A stretch of DNA of 64,000 nt, taken from NCBI RefSeq assembly GCF_003600895.1, contig NZ_QYRP01000002.1:2790001-2854000 (forward strand). The letters run 5' to 3'. How positions within the stretch are numbered: the first letter of the stretch is position 1; each line of letters starts with the position of its first letter. Origin of the DNA: Nocardioides cavernaquae. GTDB lineage: Bacteria; Actinomycetota; Actinomycetes; Propionibacteriales; Nocardioidaceae. Both the position numbers and the translations under genes were made by a program. Positions 56,586-64,000 of this stretch are shown here, in pieces. The notes beneath the pieces are model-generated. The model saw only the letters and a program-made list of their open reading frames with translations, was not told the origin of the DNA and did no database searches.

Positions 56586-57220
56586 CGCACCGGATCGCCG
56601 TCGTCTCCGCCGGGCTCAGCGTGCCGTCATCGACGAGGAACCTCGCCGACCAGCTGGCGACGGCCGTGGTCGGGTCGCTCGAGACACGGGGCGAGCCGGT
56701 CGAGGTGGTCTTCATCGAGCTGCGCGAGCTGGCGCACGCGCTGGCAGACAACCTGCTGACAGGATTCCCGACCGGTGCACTCGCGGACGCGATCGAGCAG
56801 GTACGCCGCGCGGATGCGGTTGTCGCGGTGACGCCGGTCTTCTCCGCGTCGTACAGCGGGTTGTTCAAGACCTTCTTCGACGTCCTGGAGCCGGACCTGC
56901 TCGCCGGGAAGCCGGTGCTGGTCGCGGCGACCGCCGGCACTGCACGTCACTCGCTGGTGCTCGAGCACGCGCTGCGGCCGCTGTTCTCGTACCTGCACGC
57001 GGTCGTGGTGCCGACCGGCGTGTTCGCGGCGACCGAGGACTTCGGTGCTACTGCATCGGGCGCGTTGGCATCGCGGGTCGCGCGTGCGGCTGGCGAGCTG
57101 GCGGCTCTGCTGGGTGCCGGCTCCGCGACGACTGCGAAGCCGGCGCCCACCGCGGTGGACGCCGGGTTCGATCCGGGCTCGAGCAGCTACGTCAGCTTCG
57201 AGGATCTGCTCCGGAGTTGA
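56582..57220 (+). CDS. CE1759-family NAD(P)H-dependent FMN reductase
   Basis: 212 residues, flavodoxin-like. AVVSAGLSVPSSTRNLADQL is the phosphate-binding loop; RADAVVAVTPVFSASYSGLFKTFFDVLEPDLLAGKPVLVAATAGTARHSLVLEHALRPLFSYL is the NADPH-FMN reductase core. It supplies FMNH2 to the preceding monooxygenase, with which it overlaps by 4 nt (ATGA). The C-terminus is Ala/Gly rich, then FDPGSSSYVSFEDLL. A strong hairpin starts at the stop codon. Confidence 0.9.
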   Translation: MTHRIAVVSAGLSVPSSTRNLADQLATAVVGSLETRGEPVEVVFIELRELAHALADNLLTGFPTGALADAIEQVRRADAVVAVTPVFSASYSGLFKTFFDVLEPDLLAGKPVLVAATAGTARHSLVLEHALRPLFSYLHAVVVPTGVFAATEDFGATASGALASRVARAAGELAALLGAGSATTAKPAPTAVDAGFDPGSSSYVSFEDLLRS

Positions 57221-57264
57221 GTGCGCAGGCATGTGGCGAGAACAGCCACTTGCGCACTCAACTC
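57214..57264. terminator. Bidirectional hairpin between the FMN reductase and PEBP genes
   Basis: A perfect 14-bp stem: GAGTTGAGTGCGCA (57214-57227) with TGCGCACTCAACTC (57251-57264). The 23-nt loop holds an inner stem GTGGC/GCCAC (57233-57237, 57245-57249). The left arm covers the FMN reductase stop and the right arm ends 5 nt before the PEBP stop. Confidence 0.8.
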
Positions 57265-57268
57265 GGAG

Positions 57269-57799
57269 TCAGGCCTGCCATGTGCCGGTGATGACTGCGC
57301 GGCCCAGCGTCTTGAAGGCGAGGTTGAAGCCGACGACCGCAGGGGTGGCGTCCGCATCGGCACCGAGCTGCTCGAGGCCCACGGCGTGGACCACGAAGAA
57401 GTAGCGGTGCGGGCGGTCGCCCTCCGGGGGAGCGGCGCCGCCGAAGTCTCGGGTGCCGAAGTCGTTGCGCACGTGGAAGGCGCCGTCGGGCAGCTTGGCG
57501 TCGCCGAGCGCACCCGCGCCGGTGTCCAGCGACGTCACGTCGGCCGGGATGTCGGCCACGACCCAGTGCCAGAAACCGGACACGATCGGGGCGTCCGGGT
57601 CGAAGCAGGTGACGACGTAGCTCTTCGTGCCCTCGGGGGCACCGCTCCACGACAGCTGTGGCGAGGTGTTGCCCTCGGAGTAGACCTGCGCGGGCTTCAG
57701 CGGGGATCCGTCGGTCACGTCGTCACTGGTCACGGTGAAGGACGCGGTGGCCGGCAGGAACTCGTAGGGATTCGGGGTCTGCGGACGCTCGAGGCTCAT
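57269..57799 (-). CDS. YbhB/YbcL-type Raf kinase inhibitor-like (PEBP) protein
   Basis: 176 residues. PEBP-fold signatures: [67 protein letters not shown]. The DPDAP/HWV/GG.PP set forms the ligand pocket. Bacterial members have no firm function. Its ATG at 57799 lies 7 nt after TAGGCT, so leaderless; a longer start at 57907 is rejected because it passes through the cobT promoter region. Confidence 0.9.
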   Translation of the reverse strand: MSLERPQTPNPYEFLPATASFTVTSDDVTDGSPLKPAQVYSEGNTSPQLSWSGAPEGTKSYVVTCFDPDAPIVSGFWHWVVADIPADVTSLDTGAGALGDAKLPDGAFHVRNDFGTRDFGGAAPPEGDRPHRYFFVVHAVGLEQLGADADATPAVVGFNLAFKTLGRAVITGTWQA

Positions 57800-57806
57800 G
57801 CGAGGC

Positions 57807-57812
57807 AGCCTA
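57807..57812 (-). promoter_or_regulatory. -10 hexamer TAGGCT of the PEBP gene
   Basis: TAGGCT on the minus strand ends 7 nt before the ATG at 57799, which decides the start. Confidence 0.58.
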
Positions 57813-57876
57813 GGCAACAAGGCCCGCCGGGTGGAACGGGTACGGAGTTCCGATCCTGTTACGTGAGAATGGCTGC

Positions 57877-58947
57877 GTGACTGACGTACTGAGCACGACC
57901 CTCGCAAGCATCCAGCCTCTTGACGCCACTGCCGTCGCTGACGCCGAGGCGCGTCAGGCCGGTCTGGTCAAGCCTGCGGGTGCGCTCGGCGTCCTCGAGT
58001 CCCTGTCGATCCAGCTCGCCGGCATCGCCCGGACGTGCCCGCCCGCGGTGCCCGGTGCGCCCGCCGTCGCCGTCTTCGCCGGTGACCACGGCGTCCTCGC
58101 GCAGGGGGTGACCCCCTGGCCCAAGGACATCACCGCGGTCATGGTCGAGGTGTTCCGCAACGGTGGTGCCGCGATCAACGTGCTGTCGCGCGCCTGCGGC
58201 GCTTCGGTGACCGTCGTCGACATCGCGGTCGACGGCGACGTCGCCGAGGGTGTCGGCACCGGCGCGGAGGTCCTCTCCCGCAAGGTACGCCGCGGCACGG
58301 CCGACCTGGCCAAGGGTGCTGCGATGACCCGTGACGAGGCACTCGCTGGTCTGGCCGTGGGCATCGAGATCGCCAACCGCTTGGTCGACGGTGGCGCCGA
58401 CCTCCTGCTGACCGGTGACATGGGCATCGGCAACACCACGCCCAGCGCTGCCCTGATCGCTGCCTTCACCGGCACCGACGCCGACCTGGTGACGGGTCGC
58501 GGCACCGGCATCGACGACGAGACGCTGAACCGCAAGACCGAGATCGTGGCCGCAGCTGTGGCGCGCACCGCAGGTGTCGACGACGCCATCAACCTGCTTG
58601 CCGAGGTCGGTGGCCTCGAGCACGCCGGCATCGCGGGGCTGGTCCTCGGTGGTGCCGCCCGTGGCGTGCCGGTCCTCCTCGACGGCGTGATCGCCGGCTC
58701 TGCGGCGCTCGTCGCGCAGCGCCTTGCTCCCGCCTCGATCGACTACTGCATCGCGGGTCACCGCAGCGTCGAGTCCGGCCACATCGTCGCGCTCCAGCAG
58801 CTCGGCCTGCGGCCCCTGGTCGACCTGGACCTGCGCCTCGGCGAGGGCACCGGCGCCGCCCTGTCGGTGCCGCTGGTCCAGGCCGCAGCACGGGTGCTCA
58901 ACGAGATGGCCACGCTGGAGTCGGTCATGGCAGGGCCGGACGCCTGA
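57877..58947 (+). CDS. cobT: Nicotinate-nucleotide-dimethylbenzimidazole phosphoribosyltransferase
   Basis: 356 residues. It activates 5,6-dimethylbenzimidazole for the lower loop of cobalamin. Signatures: [74 protein letters not shown] (the phosphate-binding GIGNTT), and [10 protein letters not shown]. The GTG is in-frame after a 77-nt gap that I see no riboswitch in. TGATG joins it to the next gene. Confidence 0.96.
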   Translation: MTDVLSTTLASIQPLDATAVADAEARQAGLVKPAGALGVLESLSIQLAGIARTCPPAVPGAPAVAVFAGDHGVLAQGVTPWPKDITAVMVEVFRNGGAAINVLSRACGASVTVVDIAVDGDVAEGVGTGAEVLSRKVRRGTADLAKGAAMTRDEALAGLAVGIEIANRLVDGGADLLLTGDMGIGNTTPSAALIAAFTGTDADLVTGRGTGIDDETLNRKTEIVAAAVARTAGVDDAINLLAEVGGLEHAGIAGLVLGGAARGVPVLLDGVIAGSAALVAQRLAPASIDYCIAGHRSVESGHIVALQQLGLRPLVDLDLRLGEGTGAALSVPLVQAAARVLNEMATLESVMAGPDA

Positions 58948-60188
58948 TGACGGTGATCCCGGAAGACCTCAACCTGCCGTCGTACCCGGTCGGGCTCCGG
59001 CTCGCCGGCCGCCGTGTCCTCGTCGTCGGTGGCGGACACGTCGCCCAGCGGCGCATCCCGACCCTGATCGGAGTGGGTGCCGACGTCGTCGTCGTGGCCC
59101 GCTCGGTCACCCCCGCCATCGAGGGCTTCGAGGACGAGATCACGCTCCACCTGCGTGAGTTCACCGAGAGCGACCTCGACGGTGCCTGGTACGCCATCGC
59201 CGCGACCGACGACCCGGCGACCAACGCCGCCATCGCGGCCGCGGCCGAGGAGCGTCGCATCTTCTGCGTGCGCAGTGACGATGCGAGCGCCGCCACCGCA
59301 TGGACCCCGGCTGTCGGCCGCCACGAGGGCCTGACCGTCGCAGTCCTCGCCAACCGTGAGCCGCGCCGTTCGGCCGCGGTCCGCGACGAGATCCTGGTCG
59401 CCCTGCGTGACGGCACCCTCGGCGGCGGCGCCCACGAGGTCGTGAAGACCCCCGGCGTCGTCCTGGTCGGTGGTGGTCCCGGTGACCCCGACCTCGTGAC
59501 CATCGCGGCCCGCAACGCGCTGGCCTCGGCGGATGTCGTCGTCGCTGACCGGCTCGCCCCGCGCGAGCTGCTCGCAGAGCTCTCCCCGGACGTCGAGCTG
59601 ATCGACGTCGCCAAGCTGCCGCGTGGTCGCTACGCCTCGCAGGACTTCATCAATGAGGTCATCGTCGAGCGGGCCAAGGCCGGCAAGCGCGTCGTCAGGT
59701 TCAAGGGCGGCGACAACTTCGTGTTCGGCCGTGGCTACGAGGAAGTCCTGGCCTGCAACGAGGCAGGCGTCCCGGTCGAGATCATCCCGGGCCTCTCGTC
59801 GTCCATCTCGGTCCCGGCCCGCGCCGGCATCCCGGTCACCCACCGCGGCATCGCCCACGAGTTCACCGTGATCTCGGGCCACATCCCGCCGGGTCACCCC
59901 GACTCACTCGTCGCCTGGCCCGCCGTGGCGCAGATGCGCGGCACGATCGTGCTGCTCATGGCCGTGGAGAACGCTCCGGCGATCGCAACGGCGCTCGTCG
60001 ACGGCGGACGGCCTGCGGACACGCCGGTGGCCGTGATCATGGACGGCACGATGCCCGACGAGCGCACGGTCCTCTCGACGCTCGGCACGCTCGCCGCCGA
60101 CATCGAGGCCCAGCAGATCAAGCCTCCCGCGATCATCGTCGTCGGCGAGGTCGTGGCCGTGGCCCACCCGGAGCGCTACAGCCGCTGA
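58947..60188 (+). CDS. cysG: Siroheme/precorrin synthase: fused dehydrogenase and uroporphyrinogen-III methyltransferase
   Basis: 413 residues. The first about 150 residues are a CysG N-terminal, precorrin-2 dehydrogenase-like domain (LRLAGRRVLVVGGGHVAQRRIPTL; YAIAATDDPATNAAIAAAAEE). From about 170 a SAM-dependent uroporphyrinogen-III C-methyltransferase follows: GVVLVGGGPGDPDLVTIAARNAL, VVADRLAPRELL, RLKGGDNFVFGRGYEE-like (VRFKGGDNFVFGRG), and GIPVTHRGIAHEF. Part of the tetrapyrrole branch to siroheme and cobalamin. It overlaps cobT and the RNA methyltransferase by one base each. Confidence 0.93.
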   Translation: MTVIPEDLNLPSYPVGLRLAGRRVLVVGGGHVAQRRIPTLIGVGADVVVVARSVTPAIEGFEDEITLHLREFTESDLDGAWYAIAATDDPATNAAIAAAAEERRIFCVRSDDASAATAWTPAVGRHEGLTVAVLANREPRRSAAVRDEILVALRDGTLGGGAHEVVKTPGVVLVGGGPGDPDLVTIAARNALASADVVVADRLAPRELLAELSPDVELIDVAKLPRGRYASQDFINEVIVERAKAGKRVVRFKGGDNFVFGRGYEEVLACNEAGVPVEIIPGLSSSISVPARAGIPVTHRGIAHEFTVISGHIPPGHPDSLVAWPAVAQMRGTIVLLMAVENAPAIATALVDGGRPADTPVAVIMDGTMPDERTVLSTLGTLAADIEAQQIKPPAIIVVGEVVAVAHPERYSR

Positions 60189-60991
60189 TGGCGTCAGTTA
60201 TCGAGGTCGCGGACCCGGCGGACCCCAGGCTCGCCGACTACCGCGACCTGCGTGACGTCGAGCTGCGCAAGCACGTCGAGACCGAGCACGGCCTCTTCCT
60301 CGCCGAGGGGGAGAAGGTGATCCGGCGCGCGGTCGAAGCCGGCTTCCAGCCACGGTCCTTCCTGATGCCGGAGCGGCGGATGGAAGCACTTGCCGACGTG
60401 CTGGCCACCACCGACGCACCGTGCTTCGTGATGCCGGAGCGCCTGGCCGAGGAGGTCACCGGCTTCCACGTGCACCGTGGCGCGCTGGCCTCCCTCGCGC
60501 GCAAGCCGCTGCCTTCGGTCGATGAGGTGCTCGCGGGCGCCCGGTCGGTCCTGGTCCTCGAGGACCTCGTCGACCACACCAACGTCGGCGCGATCTTCCG
60601 GAGCGGCGCAGCGCTCGGCTTCGATGCAGTGCTGCTGGCGCCGCGCTGTGCGGACCCGCTCTACCGTCGCTCGATCAAGGTGGGCATGGGTGCTGTCTTC
60701 TCCACGCCGTGGACCCGCCTCCCGGACTGGTATGACGCGCTGCCCGCACTGTCTGCACGGGGATTCACCACCGTTGCGCTCACCCTCGCCGAGGACTCGA
60801 CCCCCATCGAGGAGGCAGTCGCCGGCGTGGAGAGGGTGGCGCTGGTGCTCGGTTCCGAGGGCCACGGGCTGTCGCCGCGCTGGGAGCAGTCGGCTGACCG
60901 TCGCGCGATCATCCCGATGCGCGAGGGCATCGACTCCCTCAACGTCGCGGCGGCGACCGCGGTCGCCTGCTACATCACTTCACGTCGCTGA
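60188..60991 (+). CDS. SpoU/TrmH-family RNA methyltransferase
   Basis: 267 residues. The N-terminal RNA-binding substrate domain includes FLAEGEKVIRRAVEAG and LARKPLPSVDEVL. The C-terminal trefoil-knot methyltransferase has VLVLEDLVDHTNVGAIFRSGAALGFDAVLL, RRSIKVGMGAVFSTPW, VALVLGSEGHGLS and IPMREGIDSLNVAAATAVACY, the three SPOUT motifs. It methylates a ribose or base in rRNA or tRNA; position not deducible. The ATG overlaps the cysG stop by one base. Confidence 0.92.
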   Translation: MASVIEVADPADPRLADYRDLRDVELRKHVETEHGLFLAEGEKVIRRAVEAGFQPRSFLMPERRMEALADVLATTDAPCFVMPERLAEEVTGFHVHRGALASLARKPLPSVDEVLAGARSVLVLEDLVDHTNVGAIFRSGAALGFDAVLLAPRCADPLYRRSIKVGMGAVFSTPWTRLPDWYDALPALSARGFTTVALTLAEDSTPIEEAVAGVERVALVLGSEGHGLSPRWEQSADRRAIIPMREGIDSLNVAAATAVACYITSRR

Positions 60992-61002
60992 TCGCTCGGC
61001 GC

Positions 61003-61008
61003 TAGGTT
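61003..61008 (+). promoter_or_regulatory. -10 hexamer TAGGTT of the SDR gene at 61016
   Basis: TAGGTT is followed by 7 nt and the ATG at 61016. It favours this start over a TTG at 61007. Confidence 0.55.
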
Positions 61009-61015
61009 GAGGCTC

Positions 61016-61843
61016 ATGACGAAGAAGGTTGCCCTGGTCACCGGCGCTTCGAGCGGCATCGGGGAGTCCGCGGCGGATGAGCTGATGAAGGCCGGCTTCA
61101 CCGTGTACGTCGCGGCGCGGCGCACGGACCGGATGGCTCCGCTGGGCGAGCGCGGTGCGCACGTGCTCGCGCTGGACCTCACCGACGACGCCTCGATGGT
61201 GGCGGTGGTCGACCAGATCCTTGCGGAGCAGGGGCGCATCGACGTGCTGGTGAACAACGCCGGTTACGGCTCGTTCGGCGCGATCGAGGACGTCCCGATC
61301 GAGGAGGGCCGGCGGCAGTTCGAGGTGAACCTCTTCGCCCTCGCCCGCCTCACGCAGCTCGTCCTGCCTGCGATGCGCGCCCAGAAGTCGGGCCGGATCA
61401 TCAACGTCTCCAGCATCGGGGCACGCTTCTACGAGCCGTTCGGCGGCTGGTACCACGCGACGAAGTACGCAGTCGAGGGCCTGAGCAACTGCATGCGGCT
61501 CGAGGTGGCGCCCTTCGGCGTCAAGGTCGTCCTGATCGCCCCGGCAGCAATCCGCAGCGAGTGGCACGGCATCGCGGGCGATTCGCTTGAGGAGGCGTCC
61601 GGCAGCACGGCGTACGGGAAGTACGCGCGTCGCGCCCGCAAGATGATGGACCAGGCCTACAAGCCCTCCACCTCGGTCGGACCCGAGGTCGTGGGGGAGA
61701 AGATTGCGAAGGCGGCCACGGCGAAGCGGCCCGCTGCCGTCTACCCGGTCGGCAAGGGCGCACGCATGATCCGCAGCTCGGTCGACTTCACGCCGACCGC
61801 GATCTACGACGCCGCGATCGGCAGGGCCTACGGCTCGCGCTGA
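61016..61843 (+). CDS. Short-chain dehydrogenase/reductase
   Basis: 275 residues with an intact SDR active site. NAD(P) loop VTGASSGIGESAADEL, VLVNNAGYGSFGAIED, catalytic Ser in INVSSIGARFYEPFGG and Tyr-Lys in WYHATKYAVEGLSN. The ending VYPVGKGARMIRSSVDFTPTAIYDAAI is typical of the subgroup often called oxidoreductases of unknown substrate. Unlike the SDR at 44549, all catalytic residues are present. Convergent with the aldehyde dehydrogenase gene, 21 nt apart. Confidence 0.92.
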   Translation: MTKKVALVTGASSGIGESAADELMKAGFTVYVAARRTDRMAPLGERGAHVLALDLTDDASMVAVVDQILAEQGRIDVLVNNAGYGSFGAIEDVPIEEGRRQFEVNLFALARLTQLVLPAMRAQKSGRIINVSSIGARFYEPFGGWYHATKYAVEGLSNCMRLEVAPFGVKVVLIAPAAIRSEWHGIAGDSLEEASGSTAYGKYARRARKMMDQAYKPSTSVGPEVVGEKIAKAATAKRPAAVYPVGKGARMIRSSVDFTPTAIYDAAIGRAYGSR

Positions 61844-61864
61844 CCCCGTGCGCCCTCCGCTCGG

Positions 61865-63289
61865 TCAGAAGACCTTGCGGAGCACCTTCAGCTTCCACCC
61901 CTTGTACGGCGGCTTGAGGAGCGCCGGGTCTCGGAACCAGCCCGGTCGGCGGTAGACCGCCTTCGCGTGGCTGAACGTCTCGAAGCCTGCCTGGCCGTGG
62001 TAGGCGCCGTAGCCGCTCTCGCCCACGCCGCCGAACGGCATCTCGCCGCTCATCATGTGCATGAAGACGTCGTTGACCGAGACGCCGCCCGACGACGTCT
62101 CGGACAGCACCCGCTCGACCGTCTCGTCGGAGTTGCTGAAGACGTAGAGCGCCAGCGGCTTCTCGCCGGCGTTGATCGCCGCAATGGGCTCGTCGAGGTC
62201 GCGGAACGTGATGAGCGGCAGCACCGGCCCGAAGATCTCCTCCTGCATCACCGCCGCGTCGGGACGTACGCCGCGCAGCACCGTCGGCGCGACGTAACGG
62301 CTGCGGACGTCGGAGTCCCCGCCGGCCACGACCGAGTCGAAGCCGCCGGCGGTGATCAGCCCTGCGACGCGCGCCGCGTGGCGCTCGTTGACGATGCGAC
62401 CGAAGTCCTTGCTCGTGCGCGGGTCGCGCCCGTAGCGCGTGACGAGGGTCTTCTTGAGGCGCTCGACGAACTCCTGCTCGACGTCCTCGTGGATGAAGAC
62501 GTGGTTCGGCGCGATGCAGGTCTGGCCGGCGTTGACCCACTTGCCGCCGGCGATGCGGTCGACCGCCAGCGTGAGGTTGACGTCCTTGTCGACGATCGTG
62601 GGGGACTGGCCGCCGAGCTCCAGGGTGACCGGGGTGAGGTGCTTGGCAGCCGCGGCGGCGACGATGCGCCCGACCATGCCGTTGCCGGTGTACATGATGT
62701 GGTCCCAGCGCTGCTCGAGCAGCGCGGTCGACTCGTCGATGCCGCCCTCGACGAACCGGATCGCGTCGGAGTCGAGGTACTCCGCGGCGAGCCGCGTCAG
62801 CAGCGCGGAGGTCGCGGGGGAGAGCTCCGACGGCTTCGCGACCGCGGTGTTGCCCGCAGCGATCACCGCGGCCAGCGGCGAGATCAGCAACTGCACCGGG
62901 TAGTTCCACGGAGCGATGACCAGCACCACGCCCAACGGGTCGAACCGCACGGCCGAGCGACCCGGCTTGAAGAACGCCGGCGTCTTGTACTTCTTCTCGC
63001 CAGCCCAGCTCCGGTAGTGCTTCTGGATGGTCCGGATCTCCTTCTCGATCATCCGGACCTCGGAGACCCAGGCCTCCAGGGTCGGACGGCCGAGATCGGC
63101 GGCAAGGGCCTCGATGACAGCCGCCTCGTTCTCGACCAGCATCCGGGCCAGGGCGTCGAGCTGCGCGTCGCGCCAGGCGAAGTCGCGGGTGCGCCCCGAG
63201 GCGAAGGTGGCACGCAGGTCCCCGAGCAGACCGGCGGCATCGAATGCCTCGGTCTGGCCGGGAGTGATCTCGCTGGTCTCTGTGCTCAT
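61865..63289 (-). CDS. Aldehyde dehydrogenase (class 3-like)
   Basis: 474 residues. Oxidises aldehydes to acids with NAD(P)+. Visible motifs: VLVIAPWNYPVQLLI, GNTAVAKPSELSPATSAL, HIMYTGNGMVGRI, VTLELGGQSPTIV (catalytic Glu), WVNAGQTCIAPNHVFIH (catalytic Cys) and EEIFGPVLPLI. The short length and the C-terminus YKGWKLKVLRKVF place it near the fatty-aldehyde/class 3 group. The ATG at 63289 follows GAAGGTGG. An upstream in-frame stretch to 63604 is rejected because it runs over the peptide deformylase gene. Confidence 0.94.
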   Translation of the reverse strand: MSTETSEITPGQTEAFDAAGLLGDLRATFASGRTRDFAWRDAQLDALARMLVENEAAVIEALAADLGRPTLEAWVSEVRMIEKEIRTIQKHYRSWAGEKKYKTPAFFKPGRSAVRFDPLGVVLVIAPWNYPVQLLISPLAAVIAAGNTAVAKPSELSPATSALLTRLAAEYLDSDAIRFVEGGIDESTALLEQRWDHIMYTGNGMVGRIVAAAAAKHLTPVTLELGGQSPTIVDKDVNLTLAVDRIAGGKWVNAGQTCIAPNHVFIHEDVEQEFVERLKKTLVTRYGRDPRTSKDFGRIVNERHAARVAGLITAGGFDSVVAGGDSDVRSRYVAPTVLRGVRPDAAVMQEEIFGPVLPLITFRDLDEPIAAINAGEKPLALYVFSNSDETVERVLSETSSGGVSVNDVFMHMMSGEMPFGGVGESGYGAYHGQAGFETFSHAKAVYRRPGWFRDPALLKPPYKGWKLKVLRKVF

Positions 63290-63375
63290 GGAGCCACCTT
63301 CCCGCGCACGGGCGTCCGCCACAACCACCCGTGGGTGGAAGTGAGCCGCGCGGGAGGTCCCGCGAGGATGCACGG

Positions 63376-63978
63376 TCAGACCTCGTTCGCGGGCCAGCTC
63401 AGGGGGTACTCGGCAATCGCCTGCTCCATCTGCTTGCGCAGCTTCTTCTGGGCGCCGAACGCGAGGCGGTCGCCGAACACCGTTCCTTCGAGGTGGTCCG
63501 CCTCGTGCTGCAGGCAGCGCGCCAGCAGGCCGTCGCCCTCGAAGTGGACGGGCTCGCCGTCGAGGCCGAACCCGTCGACCGCGGCGTAGTCCGGACGGCT
63601 GCACGGGACGAACGCGCCGGGGTAGGAGAGGCAGCCCTCATCGCCCTTGTCGAGCTTGCGGCCCCGTCCCTCGGAGACGGTCACGACGGGATTGCACACG
63701 ACACCCACGGTGTGGCGGCCGCTCGCATCGGGGCAGTCGAAGACGAAGACGGCCAGATCCTCACCGATCTGGTTCGCGGCCAGGCCGACGCCCTCCGCGG
63801 CGTACATCGTCGCGACCATGTCGGCGACGAGCTCGCGCAGGGACGCGTCGTACGCCGTGACGGGGCGCAGCTTGCGGTGCATCACCGGCTCGCCCCAGCG
63901 AGTGATCTCACGCACCTTGCCGCCCCCGGGGAGGGGGCCGTGCGGAGCGAAGGGAGTGCTGTCGGGCGCGTTCGTCAT
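63376..63978 (-). CDS. def: Peptide deformylase
   Basis: 200 residues. Removes the formyl group from new proteins. All three motifs are intact: GVGLAANQIG, EGCLSYPGAF and QHEADHLEG (metal-binding His pair and catalytic Glu). The N-terminal extension of about 25 residues (TNAPDSTPFAPHGPLPGGG) and C-terminal tail are typical of actinobacterial type. The ATG at 63978 is chosen over a TTG at 63984 because TACGAT lies 6 nt before it. Probably another copy exists elsewhere; not visible here. Confidence 0.95.
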   Translation of the reverse strand: MTNAPDSTPFAPHGPLPGGGKVREITRWGEPVMHRKLRPVTAYDASLRELVADMVATMYAAEGVGLAANQIGEDLAVFVFDCPDASGRHTVGVVCNPVVTVSEGRGRKLDKGDEGCLSYPGAFVPCSRPDYAAVDGFGLDGEPVHFEGDGLLARCLQHEADHLEGTVFGDRLAFGAQKKLRKQMEQAIAEYPLSWPANEV

Positions 63979-63984
63979 GGGCAA

Positions 63985-63990
63985 ATCGTA
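63985..63990 (-). promoter_or_regulatory. -10 hexamer TACGAT of def
   Basis: TACGAT on the minus strand ends 6 nt before the ATG at 63978; leaderless arrangement at the right edge of the window. Confidence 0.5.
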
Positions 63991-64000
63991 AACGTGATCC

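Noticed and set aside
57800..57876. Cobalamin riboswitch upstream of cobT
   Set aside because: Only 77 nt are available and no B12-box-like sequence is visible.

Overview
This is a high-G+C chromosomal window, densely packed with genes, from an actinobacterium. Typical marker genes are rbpA, whiA, a mycothiol-dependent enzyme, DUF3099, the CE1758/CE1759 flavin pair, and a sufR-sufBDCSU-sufT cluster next to ctaA/ctaB/tkt. My best guess is the Nocardioidaceae (Nocardioides-like); this is inference from gene order and protein style, not a measured match. I see 71 protein genes (one cut by the left edge), no tRNA or rRNA, no CRISPR array, no prophage and no insertion sequence. Almost everything looks like core chromosome.

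Layout. 1-1.8 kb: two CitE/malyl-CoA lyase paralogues on the minus strand. 1.9-5.8 kb: a ferredoxin reductase-like flavoprotein without an iron-sulfur domain, an Old Yellow Enzyme homologue, a small unknown protein, and an overlapping metallo-hydrolase / maleylpyruvate-isomerase-family pair. 5.8-18.9 kb: uvrA (with a LexA-type SOS box), a Rieske lipoprotein, a cupin, uvrC, an SseB-like gene, rapZ-yvcK-whiA, gap-pgk-tpiA-secG and rbpA, closed by a strong terminator. 18.9-24.6 kb (minus): tkt-tal-pgi-pgl with overlapping ends, but no zwf or opcA. 24.6-30.2 kb: ctaB, convergent ctaA with an ABC exporter, and a second divergent ABC exporter. 30.3-36.9 kb: the suf iron-sulfur assembly operon.

37-57 kb: mixed housekeeping genes. 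These include an ASCH protein, a PIG-L deacetylase, an acVLRF1-type release-factor-like protein, an APH-fold kinase, a zinc metallopeptidase, an ABC-F ATPase, an ABC exporter, SDR, SURF1, moaA, dodecin, SixA-like phosphatase, serB, an NfeD/SPFH/TSUP run, hydrolase and membrane proteins, and a two-component flavin monooxygenase. 57-64 kb: a PEBP protein, cobT-cysG-spoU methyltransferase, SDR, aldehyde dehydrogenase and peptide deformylase.

The genes fit together as central carbon metabolism (glycolysis, the non-oxidative pentose phosphate branch, a possible malyl-CoA step), DNA repair, Fe-S cluster assembly, heme A synthesis and cytochrome oxidase assembly. The most distinctive signal across genes is transcriptional. 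About 27 of the 71 start codons lie 6-9 nt downstream of a TANNNT (mostly TAGNNT) hexamer, which suggests widespread leaderless transcripts. I found no clearly new multi-gene system. The best leads are the acVLRF1 gene, the suf operator and embedded Rieske protein, the SDR without catalytic residues, the reductase without its Fe-S domain, and the missing zwf-opcA.
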